From DATLED01 sp035525495 (GTDB taxonomy: Bacteria; Actinomycetota; Acidimicrobiia; Acidimicrobiales; CADCTF01): a DNA stretch of 64,000 nt. The notes beneath the pieces were generated by a model that saw only the letters and a program-made list of their open reading frames with translations, was not told the origin of the DNA and did no database searches. The stretch spans positions 33,456-97,455 of the forward strand of contig DATLED010000042.1 in NCBI GenBank assembly GCA_035525495.1, written 5' to 3'. Shown here in pieces: positions 1 through 8,609 of the stretch; the first letter of the stretch is position 1; each line of letters opens with the position of its first letter. Position numbers and translations under genes: made by a program.

Positions 1-727
1 TGCGGCTCACGCCCGTCGCCGACGACATCGGCGACACCACGACGACGAGGTCGAGCGCCTCCTCCCGCAACACGTCGGCGTTGGTCGGCGAGTACACGCC
101 TCCGTCGAAGTACGACACGTTCCCGATCCGCACCGGCGAGAAGTACCCGGGGATGGCGCACGACGCGGCGACCGCCCGCCCCAGCGGCGCGTACGGCGCC
201 CCGGGGCGACCGAACACCACCCGACCGCCGTCGCGCCGTCGAGCGGCGCAGATCCACAGCCCGTCGGGCCACGCGGCTCCGCTCACGGCATGCAGCGCCT
301 CGGCCCGTTCGGCGATGTCGAAGCGCCCAGGCGGCAGCATCGTCATGGCCGCCGCGCCCGGACGGAAGGCCCACGGCCGAGCCGCAACCCGCCGGACGAG
401 CGCCATCGGCGGCAACCGCCACGGGCGGATGAGGTCGATCGGCGACGGCGTCGGGAACTCGGTCTGATCCCGACCGCCGAGCCGTTCCATCAACGGTGTG
501 CCTTCGACCGACAGCGGAGCCTCGACGGCGAACGCCGCCAGGTCCGACGCGGAGACGCCCAACCGCAGAAGGCTGCCGGTCACGGAGCCCGCCGACGACC
601 CGACGATCACCTCCGCGGTGCGGGGATCCCACCCGAGATCGTGCTCGAGGGCGGCGAGCACGCCGGCGTGGTACGCCTGACCGACGACACCGCCGGCGCC
701 GAGGACGAGTCCGATGCGGGGCACCAC
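1..727 (-). CDS. Patatin-like phospholipase family protein (3' end cut by window edge)
   Basis: Probable serine acyl hydrolase acting on lipids. The frame opens with two GTG codons (727 and 724) and reads MVPRIGLVLGAGGVVG, the glycine-rich oxyanion motif of patatins at residues 10-16. The nucleophile elbow GSSAGS follows, with Ser45 in a GxSxG context. A DGG motif at Asp208 supplies the second member of the Ser-Asp dyad, so the catalytic parts are intact. The C-terminus lies beyond base 1. The start is 6 bp beyond the stop of the upstream DUF885 gene, so the two are probably co-transcribed. Family assignment is firm; substrate and role (lipid turnover or signalling) are unknown. Confidence 0.85.
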   Translation of the reverse strand, partial: MVPRIGLVLGAGGVVGQAYHAGVLAALEHDLGWDPRTAEVIVGSSAGSVTGSLLRLGVSASDLAAFAVEAPLSVEGTPLMERLGGRDQTEFPTPSPIDLIRPWRLPPMALVRRVAARPWAFRPGAAAMTMLPPGRFDIAERAEALHAVSGAAWPDGLWICAARRRDGGRVVFGRPGAPYAPLGRAVAASCAIPGYFSPVRIGNVSYFDGGVYSPTNADVLREEALDLVVVVSPMSSATGVSR

Positions 728-733
728 TGAGGT

Positions 734-2413
734 CTACCCGTTCGGCCGGGCCGAGACCCACTCGTCGACGAGCCGCTCCAGGAGATCCAGGGGCACGCAG
801 CCGTGGCGGAGCACCTCATCGTGGAAGGCGCGCAGATCGAAGCCCGCGCCGAGGGTCTTCGACGCCCGCGCCCGCAGCTCCTTGATCTTCAGCTCGCCGA
901 CCTTGTAGCCGAGGGCCTGGCCGGGCCACACGATGTAGCGATCGACCTCGACCACGATGTCGTGGTCGGACCGCCCCGTGACCTGTTGGAAGTACGTGAT
1001 CGCCTGCTCCCGGGACCACCCGAGGTGGTGCAGCCCGGTGTCGAGCACCAACCGCACCGCCCGCCAGATCTCGCCGGTCAGCGCGCCGAAGAGCTGGGCG
1101 GGGTCCGCGTAGCAGCCGACGTCGGGTCCGAGGCTCTCGGCGTAGAGGCCCCACCCTTCGCCGTAGGCCGTGTACCAGGCGTTGCGGCGGAACTCGGGCA
1201 GCTCGGTCAGCTCCTGCGCCAGCGCGATCTGGAGGTGGTGTCCCGGCACCGCCTCGTGGAGCGTGAGCGCCTCCATCTCCCAGATGTAGCGACTCGGCAG
1301 GTCGTAGGTGTTCGCGAAGAACTGCCCGGCACGCGACCCGTCCGGCGCCGGAGGGAGGTAGTACGCGGCGGTCTGGGACTGCTCGGCGTAGGGCGGCACG
1401 GCCACGATCTCGTACGCGACTTTCGGCAGTCGTCCGAAGAGCTGCGGGAGGTGGGCGTCGACGCGCCTTCCGATCTCGCGGTATCCCTCCAGCAGCGCGG
1501 CGGCATCGGTGTGGTGCTGATCGGGTGACGTCCGCAGATGGGCGGTGTAGCCGTCGAACCCGTCGTAGCCTGCATCCTCGGCGACCTCTTCCATGAGCGC
1601 GCGGATGCGGGTGACCTCGGAGAGCCCGATGGCGTGGATCTCGTCGGGTGTCATCGCCGTCGTCGTGTGATGGCGGACGTGGTGGGCGTAGCGCTCCTCA
1701 CCATCCGGCAGGTCGCGACAAGCGATCGATGTGCGGGCGCCCGGAAGGTAGGTCTCGGAGAAGAACGCGTGGAAGCGGTCGTAGGCCGCGGCCACGCCGG
1801 CATAGGCCTCCGCCGCACCCTCTCGCACGCGCTCGTCGCTGCAGTCGACGAGGGGGACGAGCAGCGGGCTGTCGAACGGATCGTCGACGATCTGGTTCCG
1901 GATCTGCTGCGGCACGTCGCGCAGGCAGACCTGCGGGGGCGTGAGCCCGGCGTCGAGCCCGCGGCGCAGGTTGTCGATCGTCTGGTCGATGAGCATCGGC
2001 AGGCGACGGAGCCGTTCGACGATGCGCTCCTGCTCCTCGGTCGTCCGAGCGGGCTGCGCCTCGACGATCATCGCAGGGTCCTGCTGGACGCCTTGCAGTT
2101 GGTCGACCGGGAACAGGTGCTCCTGGTAGCGGACCTCGTCGAGCCGCTCGCGACAGCTGTGCGCCAAGAGGTCGCGGCTGACGCGGTCGGTGTCGTCGAG
2201 CACTTCGTCGGGGAACGTCGCCAGCTCGCGGAGGAGTGCGTGCGCCTGATCGACGCGGCGCTCGACGGCTTCGGGCGACACGTCCGACCAACGATCGTCG
2301 TAGCCCGGGTGCCCGAGGACGGTCGCCGACTCGGGCGACTCCTCCATCTCCTCGGCCCACGCGGCGGCGAAGAGGTCGTGCAGTCGTCGGTGCTCCGGGG
2401 TGGGGATCGCCAT
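734..2413 (-). CDS. DUF885 family protein, probable zinc metallopeptidase
   Basis: A 559-residue protein with the hallmark DUF885 motif HEAVPGHH at His386-His393, embedded in a helix that continues LQIALAQE. The HE...HH arrangement resembles zinc sites of gluzincin-type peptidases, and DUF885 proteins are generally regarded as putative carboxypeptidases; that is family knowledge, not proven here. No signal peptide or membrane segment is visible, so it is probably cytoplasmic. The N-terminus (MAIPTPEHRRLHDLF) starts with ATG. It sits between a hydrate dehydratase gene 6 bp upstream and a patatin gene downstream on the same strand. Length is normal for the family (about 550-600 aa). Confidence 0.8.
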   Translation of the reverse strand: MAIPTPEHRRLHDLFAAAWAEEMEESPESATVLGHPGYDDRWSDVSPEAVERRVDQAHALLRELATFPDEVLDDTDRVSRDLLAHSCRERLDEVRYQEHLFPVDQLQGVQQDPAMIVEAQPARTTEEQERIVERLRRLPMLIDQTIDNLRRGLDAGLTPPQVCLRDVPQQIRNQIVDDPFDSPLLVPLVDCSDERVREGAAEAYAGVAAAYDRFHAFFSETYLPGARTSIACRDLPDGEERYAHHVRHHTTTAMTPDEIHAIGLSEVTRIRALMEEVAEDAGYDGFDGYTAHLRTSPDQHHTDAAALLEGYREIGRRVDAHLPQLFGRLPKVAYEIVAVPPYAEQSQTAAYYLPPAPDGSRAGQFFANTYDLPSRYIWEMEALTLHEAVPGHHLQIALAQELTELPEFRRNAWYTAYGEGWGLYAESLGPDVGCYADPAQLFGALTGEIWRAVRLVLDTGLHHLGWSREQAITYFQQVTGRSDHDIVVEVDRYIVWPGQALGYKVGELKIKELRARASKTLGAGFDLRAFHDEVLRHGCVPLDLLERLVDEWVSARPNG

Positions 2414-2419
2414 GAGCGA

Positions 2420-3325
2420 TCAGGCTAGGGCGCCCTTCGTTCCGGCCAGCCTCGCGAGTTCCGCCAGGATCGACGGGAACTCGGGCGCGAGCTCCCGCGC
2501 CAGGTAGCCGAGCGGTCCGACCCGTTCGGCGAGTCGATCACCGGCCGCGGCGTGGACGTGGATGCCGAAGACGGCGGCCTGCAAGGGATCGGCGCCTCGC
2601 GCCGCAAGCCCGCCGATGGCTCCGGCGACGACGTCGCCCGAGCCCGACGTCCCGAGGCCCACGTTGCCCGCCTCGTCGGCGAACACTCGTCCGTCGGGGG
2701 CGCACGTGTAGGTCGTCGCTCCCTTCAGCGACACGACCACGCCGAGCTCGTCGACGAGTCGCTGAGCCGTTTGCAAGGGATCGGCGTTGACGTCGTCGAC
2801 CTCGCACCGCGCCAACGTCGCCGCCTCGGCGGCGTTCGGCGTCAGCACGACGCGTTCGCGCGCCGGCCCCAGCAGGTCGGCGCCGCATCCCTCGAGACAG
2901 GTGATGGCCGCAGCATCGAGGACCAGCACCGGGCCGGGCACGGCGACGAGCGCGGTGATGATCTCCCGCACCGGGTCCGGCGCGGACATGCCGACGCCGA
3001 TGACGACGGCCTGCGCGCGCTGAGCCTGTTCGGCCACGACCCTGCCGGCACCGCCGCAGATGTCGCCGTCGCCGTCCTCTTCGAGCGCGACCACGAGCGC
3101 TTCCGGCACCAGCAGCGCCAGACCGCCGGCGACCGACGACGCCGTCGCCAGCTGGAGCTTGCCCGCACCCACGCGCAGCGCCGCTTCACCGGCGAGTCGA
3201 ACGGCGCCGGGCACCGATGCGGAGCCGCCGAGGATCAGGATGCGGCCGCGCTCCTCCTTCGAGTCGGCGTCGTCGGGCTGCGGGAGAGGCCACTCCCGCA
3301 GCAGGTGGTCATCGACTCGCTGCAT
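2420..3325 (-). CDS. nnrD: ADP/ATP-dependent NAD(P)H-hydrate dehydratase
   Basis: Repairs hydrated NAD(P)H by nucleotide-dependent dehydration, in the cytoplasm. It shows the ribokinase-like fold markers of the YjeF C-terminal family: an early ILGGSASVPGAVRLAG segment, a following R-V-G-A-G-K stretch, TPNAAEAA in the middle, and GTSGSGDVVAG with the catalytic Asp near residue 230. Only the dehydratase domain is present; the epimerase half (NnrE) usual in fused NnrDE proteins is absent here and may be elsewhere. I chose the ATG at 3325 (301 aa); a GTG at 3334 is also in frame. Either start overlaps the end of the upstream histidine phosphatase gene, implying translational coupling. Confidence 0.88.
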   Translation of the reverse strand: MQRVDDHLLREWPLPQPDDADSKEERGRILILGGSASVPGAVRLAGEAALRVGAGKLQLATASSVAGGLALLVPEALVVALEEDGDGDICGGAGRVVAEQAQRAQAVVIGVGMSAPDPVREIITALVAVPGPVLVLDAAAITCLEGCGADLLGPARERVVLTPNAAEAATLARCEVDDVNADPLQTAQRLVDELGVVVSLKGATTYTCAPDGRVFADEAGNVGLGTSGSGDVVAGAIGGLAARGADPLQAAVFGIHVHAAAGDRLAERVGPLGYLARELAPEFPSILAELARLAGTKGALA

Positions 3326-4121
3326 CGCCCGCACCGCCCGCGCCCACAGGGACGTCCGGCTCCGTCGTGACCGCCTCGCCCGCGGCTTCGAGCGGCGCCA
3401 CGTGGTTGAAGAGTCGCAACGCCATCTGTCCGTGCCCGCCAGGCCCCTCTTCGAGCGCGTAGGACGTCACCGAACAGTTGGCGAGGTCGTGGTCCCGGTC
3501 GATGGCGAGGATCTCCTGCTCGCTGAGGTGCTCGAGGATGTAGCGGAACATCAGCACGACGACCTGGTGGGACACGACGAGGATGCGCTCGCCGCGGCAC
3601 TCCCGGCTGATCGTGTCGATGAAGCTTCGCAGCCGCAGGATCACGTCGGCCCACGACTCCCCGCCCGGGGGGCGATGGTAGAACTTGCCGAGGTGGGCGC
3701 GGAACGCCGCCTGCTCCGGATAGCGCTCGGTGATGCCGCGGCGGGTGAGGCGGTCGAGGACGCCGAACTCCCGCTCCCGCAGCCGCTCGTCGATGACGAG
3801 CGTGACCTCATCCTCGGCCCGCCGCCCTGCCGCTTCGAGGGCGCGCGACGCCGTCTCTCGCGCCCGGACGTACGGGGACGTGTACACCACCGTCGGCTGT
3901 TCGTCCGAAGGAAGGTCGGCGATCCACTGTCCGAGCGCCGTCGCCTGGCGCTCGCCGAGCCGCGACAACGGGACGTCCATGTCGCGGTCGACGATGTCGA
4001 TCATCGGCAGCCCCTCCGCCTCCGCCTTGTCCCGCGCCACGTTGCCCGCGCTCTCGCCGTGGCGGACGATGAGCAGACTCGAAGGCCACAACGCATCGGT
4101 CACGGAGGTCGCCCTACCCAT
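3309..4121 (-). CDS. Histidine phosphatase family protein (phosphoglycerate mutase-like)
   Basis: Cytoplasmic phosphatase or mutase of the RHG superfamily. The phospho-accepting histidine is His21 in LIVRHGESAGN, and the second catalytic histidine is His185 in VVSHQVV. A GES segment before the second core (GESWADVILRLRSF) matches cofactor-dependent phosphoglycerate-mutase-like enzymes. At 270 aa it is slightly longer than small RHG phosphatases, with a polar C-terminal tail. The ATG at 4121 is used; a GTG at 4103 would trim six residues before the motif. It lies 27 bp after the cyclase-ATPase gene and overlaps nnrD. The substrate cannot be assigned from sequence; broad sugar phosphatases share the same motifs. 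Confidence 0.82.
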   Translation of the reverse strand: MGRATSVTDALWPSSLLIVRHGESAGNVARDKAEAEGLPMIDIVDRDMDVPLSRLGERQATALGQWIADLPSDEQPTVVYTSPYVRARETASRALEAAGRRAEDEVTLVIDERLREREFGVLDRLTRRGITERYPEQAAFRAHLGKFYHRPPGGESWADVILRLRSFIDTISRECRGERILVVSHQVVVLMFRYILEHLSEQEILAIDRDHDLANCSVTSYALEEGPGGHGQMALRLFNHVAPLEAAGEAVTTEPDVPVGAGGAGDAASR

Positions 4122-4148
4122 CCTGGAACCGACGGAAGCCGGGTCGGG

Positions 4149-7052
4149 TCAGATCAGCTCGAGGACGAGCGCTTCGGCCAAGGCGAGCGCACCCTCGAGG
4201 TCGAGCGCCGCACCACGAGCCCGAGCCGCAGCGACCGCATCGCGTCCAAGCGCCGTCTCCAGCTCGTCCACCCGGACGTCGATCCACGCGAGGTCAGCCG
4301 GGTCGAGTGGGCTCGCCTCGGGACGGAGCTTTTCCTCCGCGCCGACCAGCTCGGCGGCGCGCGCGATCCCGCGGCCGGCAGCGACGGCGGCCACGGCGAA
4401 GAGGGCGAGCGACCGGAGCACGGGGTTCTCACGCGGCGCGACCGCGCGGAGGAGATCGCTCACGGCGCGCGTCGCCTCGCCGGTATCGCCCTCCCCGTCG
4501 GCGAGCGCCGCGAGGTTGAACAACGCCGTGGCACTCCCGTCCAGGAGGTCGAGCTTGTGGAACGCCTCGTGGGCCGCACGGTTCTCTTCCTTCGCGCGCG
4601 TGCGGTCGCCCAGCGCGAGCGAGGCGTTGGCCACGGCGACGTGCGCCGTGGCCTGCCCGAGGAGGTCGGTCATCTGGCGCGCCAGCGACAGCCGTTCCTC
4701 GGCGAAGGCGAGGGCCGCGGCGGCGTCGCCGCGGTAGAGGGCGATCATGCTCAGGCCCGTGAGGGAGATGGCGCGGAGCTGGGGCACGCCGATGTCGCCG
4801 GCGGCAGCTGCGCGTCCCTCGGACAGCGCGGCCTCGGCGTCGTCGATGCGTCCGGCTCGGAGCAGCGCGCTCCCGAGGTTGACCAGCCCCTGTATCCACA
4901 CGACGGTTCGACCGTTGGCGCGCGCGACGTCGATGACATCCTCCAGGCCGGCGATGGCGCTCGCCGCATCGCCGCGCGCCAGGGCCCGCTGGGCCATCCG
5001 CGAGCGCACCATCAGCGCGAGCGTGCTCTCGGGTCGGCCGGCCAGACGCAACGCCTCCCCGAGCGGGTCGGCGCCATCGACCGGGACCTCGGTGGGAGGT
5101 GAGAGCGTCAGCAGCGCGAGGACGCGCGCGTTGCTCTCGGCGTCGGGATCAACGAGGACGTTCTGTGCGAGCTCCCTCGCGGTTGCCAGGTCGCCCAGAA
5201 GGACGCAGTGCTGGGCGAGGGTGGCGACAGCTGCCGCTCGCTGCGGGCCCGGCGGCGCCGCGTCGACGGCGGCTTGGAGTCGGGACACGGCTTCGGACCA
5301 CAGCCCGGTCGCTTCGAACCACGGCGAGATCAGGGCCGTCAGCTCGGCGGCGTCGCCGGCGCGTTCGTCGTCAGCGAAGGGGACGGTCGTCGCTTCCCGC
5401 AGGTCCGGGATGAGGTTGTCCATCTCCAGGCGTAGGACCTCGTCGGTCACGTCCACCAGCCCCCGAATGTGCGCTCGCAGCCAACGCCGCTTGACATCGA
5501 GGAGATCGCCCACGGATGTTCCGTCGAGGTCGACGCGCGCCTCGACGTAGGCGCGGATGGTGTCGAACATGCGCAGGCGTGGCGGGTCCTCGTCGTCGAG
5601 GGAGACGAGTGACCGGTCGACGAGCCGCTGCAGGGCGGCCTCGGCGACGGACTCCTCGCCCCCGTAGACGGTGATGGCGTCGCGGGTCTTCCAGCGCCCT
5701 CGAAGCGTGGCCAGACGGCGCAGGAGCTGCTGCTCGCTCTGGTCGAGCAGCGAGACGGTCCACTCGACCATCCCCTCGAGCGTCCGGTGCCGCGGGAGAG
5801 CCGTCCGCCACCCGTTCGTCAGGAGTTCGAACCGGTCGTCGAGACCGTCGAGGGTCGCGTCGAGCCCGAGCTCCGCGATCCGCCCGGCGGCGAGCTCGAG
5901 GGCGAGGGGGATCCCGTCGAGGCGTTGTGCGATCGTCGTCAGCGCAGTGGTCGCGGCGGCGCCGGGGTCGACGTCGGCGCCCCTCATCGACGCCCGATGG
6001 ACGAGGAGGCGAACGGCGTCGGGCTCGGGCAGGGGCGCGACGTTCACGACCCGCTCCTCTCGCGCTCGGACGAGCTCCGTCGTCGTCACGAGGACGCTGC
6101 AGCCGGGGCACGTGCGCACGATCTCCTCCACGAGCTCGGCGACGGGGTCGAGGACCCGCTCGGCGCTGTCGAGGATCAGGAGCCTCAGACCAGATCGGAG
6201 CGTCGCCAGGAGGACCTCGTCGAGCCGACGCCCGGGGACGTTGGCGACACCGACGGCCGCGGCGACGGTGGCCATCACGAGCGCAGGATCGCCGACGGGC
6301 GAGAGCTCGGCGAGATGGAGCCCGTCCGGAAACGAGGCCGCCATCGACGCCGCCGCTTCGAGGGCGAGGCGCGTCTTGCCGACGCCGCCGGGTCCGTGGA
6401 GCGTCACGAACGGGTGTGACCCGAGGAGCTCGCGGAGTGCACGTAGCTCCTCGTCGCGGCCGACCATGCTCGAGCGGGGGAGCGGGAGACCGTGGTCCTC
6501 GCGCGTCGCCCGCAGCGGCGGGAACCCGTCCGCCATCCCCGGGGCGACCAGCTGCAGGAGCTCGACGGGACCGTCGAAGTCGCGCAGTCGGTGCGGTCCG
6601 AGGTGGACGAGGCGCACGTCCGCGGGAGGCTCGACGGCTCGAACGACCGCGTCGGTGACCACGACCTGCCCGCCGTGGGCCGCTGCGGTGACCCGGGCTG
6701 CCTGGTGGGCGGCGAGGGAGGAGTAGTCGCCGTCGTAGCGGCGGGTTCCGGGTCCCCGATGAAGCCCCATCCGGACGCGGAGGGAGACCGGCCACGCCTC
6801 TGCGCCGAGGGCCTGTTGCGCGCTGACGACGAAGCGCAGCGCACCCTCGGGATCGTCGAAGGTCACGAAGAACCCGTCGCCCTCGGTCTTGATCTCTTGT
6901 CCGCCGGCGGCGCGAAGCGCCCGGCGGATCAAGTCACGGTGGCGCTCCAGGAGCTCGTCGTAGCGCGCTTCGCCGATCCGACGGAGGATGTCCGTCGAGC
7001 CGGCGATGTCGGTGAAGCAGAAGGTGGTGTCGCGCGCCGCCACGCGGGACAC
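4149..7052 (-). CDS. Class III adenylate/guanylate cyclase domain fused to STAND-type ATPase and TPR-like repeats
   Basis: A 967-residue signalling protein. Residues 9-175 form a class III cyclase homology domain with metal-binding aspartates Asp15 (FTDIAGST) and Asp59 (TEGDGFF). A P-loop GPGGVGKT follows at about 219-226, then a BTAD/NB-ARC-like ATPase core with LLILDSAER as Walker B. The C-terminal half is alanine- and leucine-rich helical repeats of TPR type. No LuxR-type helix-turn-helix is visible at the C-terminus, so it is probably a stand-alone signal transducer, not a regulator that binds DNA. Whether the cyclase is catalytic or only regulatory is not settled by sequence. GTG start; a second in-frame GTG is at 7043. 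Confidence 0.85.
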   Translation of the reverse strand: MSRVAARDTTFCFTDIAGSTDILRRIGEARYDELLERHRDLIRRALRAAGGQEIKTEGDGFFVTFDDPEGALRFVVSAQQALGAEAWPVSLRVRMGLHRGPGTRRYDGDYSSLAAHQAARVTAAAHGGQVVVTDAVVRAVEPPADVRLVHLGPHRLRDFDGPVELLQLVAPGMADGFPPLRATREDHGLPLPRSSMVGRDEELRALRELLGSHPFVTLHGPGGVGKTRLALEAAASMAASFPDGLHLAELSPVGDPALVMATVAAAVGVANVPGRRLDEVLLATLRSGLRLLILDSAERVLDPVAELVEEIVRTCPGCSVLVTTTELVRAREERVVNVAPLPEPDAVRLLVHRASMRGADVDPGAAATTALTTIAQRLDGIPLALELAAGRIAELGLDATLDGLDDRFELLTNGWRTALPRHRTLEGMVEWTVSLLDQSEQQLLRRLATLRGRWKTRDAITVYGGEESVAEAALQRLVDRSLVSLDDEDPPRLRMFDTIRAYVEARVDLDGTSVGDLLDVKRRWLRAHIRGLVDVTDEVLRLEMDNLIPDLREATTVPFADDERAGDAAELTALISPWFEATGLWSEAVSRLQAAVDAAPPGPQRAAAVATLAQHCVLLGDLATARELAQNVLVDPDAESNARVLALLTLSPPTEVPVDGADPLGEALRLAGRPESTLALMVRSRMAQRALARGDAASAIAGLEDVIDVARANGRTVVWIQGLVNLGSALLRAGRIDDAEAALSEGRAAAAGDIGVPQLRAISLTGLSMIALYRGDAAAALAFAEERLSLARQMTDLLGQATAHVAVANASLALGDRTRAKEENRAAHEAFHKLDLLDGSATALFNLAALADGEGDTGEATRAVSDLLRAVAPRENPVLRSLALFAVAAVAAGRGIARAAELVGAEEKLRPEASPLDPADLAWIDVRVDELETALGRDAVAAARARGAALDLEGALALAEALVLELI

Positions 7053-7106
7053 TTTCGCACCTTTGCCGGTGGCGGGCCGCTGCTGAAGTGGCCGCAGGTT
7101 GTGGTC

Positions 7107-7727
7107 CTACTTGGTCTTGCGGATCGCCTTCGTCGTCTCGAGCGCCGCGTCCAGGTCGAGGACCTGCTCCTCGGCGGCGACGGCCTTGCGCTGCTCGGCG
7201 AGAACCCGCTGCTCGGCGGCGATGCGGGTCTTGGCGGCTTCGCGCTCCTGCTTGGTGAGCTGCTTCTGCTGCGCTGACTCGATCTTGCGGGAGGCCTCGG
7301 CCTGCCTGCGGGCCTTGCCGTCGGCATCTCGCTTCTTGCGAGCCTTCTCCTGCGCAAGCGCCGCCTCCCGCTCATCGGCCTGCTGCTCGATGCGCTTCTT
7401 GGCCGCCTCGTCGGCGTTGACGCGGTCGCGGTACTGGGCATCGGCCTCGGCCCGCTTGGCGGCGGCCGTCGCCTCGAGCTCCGCTGCCTTCTTCAGCTGG
7501 GCGACCTTGGCCCGGACGAGCCGGCCCTGCTGCAGGAGCTCCTCGTCCTTGAGGGCGTTGCCCATGAACTGCAGGACTTCGGCCTCGAGGGACTCGAACG
7601 CCAGCGTCGGCGCCCAGTCCTCGGTGTTGGTCTTGTTGAACACCTGCTCGGCGGCGCTCAGCGGGAGGCGCGCGGCCTGGAGATAGGTGCGGACGATGGT
7701 GCGGGGGAACGTCTGGAGGTTCGGCAT
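7107..7727 (-). CDS. Charged coiled-coil protein (mycobacterial 'IF2 family'-like)
   Basis: A 206-residue protein starting MPNLQTFPRTIVRTYLQAARLPLSAAEQV, followed by a long Ala/Arg/Glu/Lys helix expected to form a coiled coil. The N-terminal pattern (a hydrophobic stretch ending in RLPL, then a segment with FESLEAEVLQFMGNAL) recalls small alanine-rich mycobacterial proteins misleadingly named 'IF2 family translation initiation factor'; this resemblance is from memory. There is no GTPase or IF2 domain. A longer open frame runs further upstream but crosses the CsbD-like gene and is discarded. The ATG at 7727 has the purine-rich GAAAGAGAG upstream. It lies 25 bp after the CsbD-like gene and shares its composition, so they probably form a stress-related pair. 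Confidence 0.7.
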   Translation of the reverse strand: MPNLQTFPRTIVRTYLQAARLPLSAAEQVFNKTNTEDWAPTLAFESLEAEVLQFMGNALKDEELLQQGRLVRAKVAQLKKAAELEATAAAKRAEADAQYRDRVNADEAAKKRIEQQADEREAALAQEKARKKRDADGKARRQAEASRKIESAQQKQLTKQEREAAKTRIAAEQRVLAEQRKAVAAEEQVLDLDAALETTKAIRKTK

Positions 7728-7752
7728 GGGGTTCGTGCTCTCTTTCGTTTCG

Positions 7753-8259
7753 TCAGGACGACGGCGCGTCGGCGGCGCGGTCGAGGGCTTCGGCGGCGGC
7801 GCGGGCCTGGGCGGCCTGCCGCTCGATCTGGTCGGCGTCACGAAGGTCGGCGATGCGCTCCTGGGCGGCGCGGGCCTCGTCACGAGCGACGGCCGAGGCT
7901 GCGGCCTCCTCTTGGCGCTCGACGGCAGCCGCCTTCTGGGCGTGCTCCCGCTCGATGCGCGCGGCCTCGGTGGCCCGCTCGCGTTCGAGGCGCTCTTCGC
8001 GGGCCTCGGCCGACTCTTCGGCCGCCAGCTTCTGGCGCTCGACGGCGAGCTCCTTCTCCTTGGTGGCGAGCTCGGCGCGGGTGCGCTCGGTCTCGGCCTC
8101 GGCCTCCAGGCGGACGGCCTCCTTGGCGGCGTCGGCCTTGGCCTCGTGCAGTCGGCCTTCCTGCTGCAGCAGCTCGTCTCCGACCACGGCACCGGCCACC
8201 TGCTTGGCCTTGCCCTTCAGTCGCTCGACGAAGCCACCGTCGTTGGTCGTGTTCGACAC
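7753..8259 (-). CDS. CsbD-family stress protein with long coiled-coil tail
   Basis: 168 residues. The N-terminal 40 residues contain the CsbD signature GKAKQVAGAVVGDELLQQEGR. CsbD proteins are small products whose genes belong to the general stress regulon in Bacillus and relatives (family knowledge). Residues 45-165 are an unusual extension: a highly charged Ala/Glu/Arg helix of coiled-coil type, absent from typical 60-80 aa CsbD proteins. GTG start with GAGGAGGAG upstream. A candidate SigB/SigF-type promoter lies 37 bp upstream of the start, which fits the family's known regulation and the SigF-type gene 3.5 kb away. Molecular function is unknown. Confidence 0.78.
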   Translation of the reverse strand: MSNTTNDGGFVERLKGKAKQVAGAVVGDELLQQEGRLHEAKADAAKEAVRLEAEAETERTRAELATKEKELAVERQKLAAEESAEAREERLERERATEAARIEREHAQKAAAVERQEEAAASAVARDEARAAQERIADLRDADQIERQAAQARAAAEALDRAADAPSS

Positions 8260-8295
8260 GGAACTCCTCCTCGGGGGATTCGACTCGACCTCCTC

Positions 8296-8321
8296 CTACC
8301 CCGCTGCTCGCAATAGCAAGC
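8296..8321 (-). promoter_or_regulatory. Candidate SigB/SigF-type stress promoter of the CsbD-like gene
   Basis: Reading the minus strand, GCTT (8321-8318) is followed by a 16-base spacer and GGGTAG (8301-8296). This fits the actinobacterial SigB/SigF pattern GNNT-N14-16-GGGTAY except for the last base. It sits 37 bp upstream of the GTG start. Inference from pattern only. Confidence 0.45.
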
Positions 8322-8334
8322 ATGTTGCATGCTT
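8318..8334. repeat. Perfect inverted repeat (7-bp arms) over the -35 of the CsbD-like gene
   Basis: AAGCATG, spacer TTG, CATGCTT. The left arm contains the GCTT proposed as the -35 element, so the repeat could be an operator. No known regulator matches it to my knowledge. Confidence 0.5.
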
Positions 8335-8384
8335 CTGACTGTGCACTGGGGCTGAAGCCAACGGGCGGTCTCCCCAAGCGGAGG

Positions 8385-8600
8385 TCAGCTGTGCCCCTGG
8401 CCCTCGGCCCGGGGCACGTTGTGCGGGTCGGGCTCGGCACCTGCGGACTGCTCGTCGAAGCGCTCCTCGGCCTCGGCGAGGTCGCCGCCGGACTGCTCGA
8501 CGAGCGCATCCGCCAGCTCCATGTCCTTGTTGACCTCCTGGCCCATCCAGTCGTTCACGGTGCTGTTGTCGGGTTCGATGTGCGGGTCGTTGTTCGGCAT
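8385..8600 (-). CDS. Small acidic hypothetical protein
   Basis: 71 residues, strongly acidic and rich in Asp, Glu, Asn and Pro (MPNNDPHIEPDNSTVNDWMGQ...), without hydrophobic segments or recognised motifs. It begins 9 bp after the stop of the GHMP kinase gene on the same strand, so co-transcription is likely. Codon usage is like its neighbours (G/C third positions), and the ATG start is the only good one. I do not recognise the family. It could be a small soluble stress or hydration-type protein given the CsbD-like gene nearby, but that is only context. Confidence 0.55.
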   Translation of the reverse strand: MPNNDPHIEPDNSTVNDWMGQEVNKDMELADALVEQSGGDLAEAEERFDEQSAGAEPDPHNVPRAEGQGHS

Positions 8601-8609
8601 GGGCTGGGC

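Noticed and set aside
7728..8192. N-terminal extension of the coiled-coil gene to 8192
   Set aside because: It overlaps the CsbD-like gene in another frame and has no recognisable sequence; MPNLQTF at 7727 is a good start.
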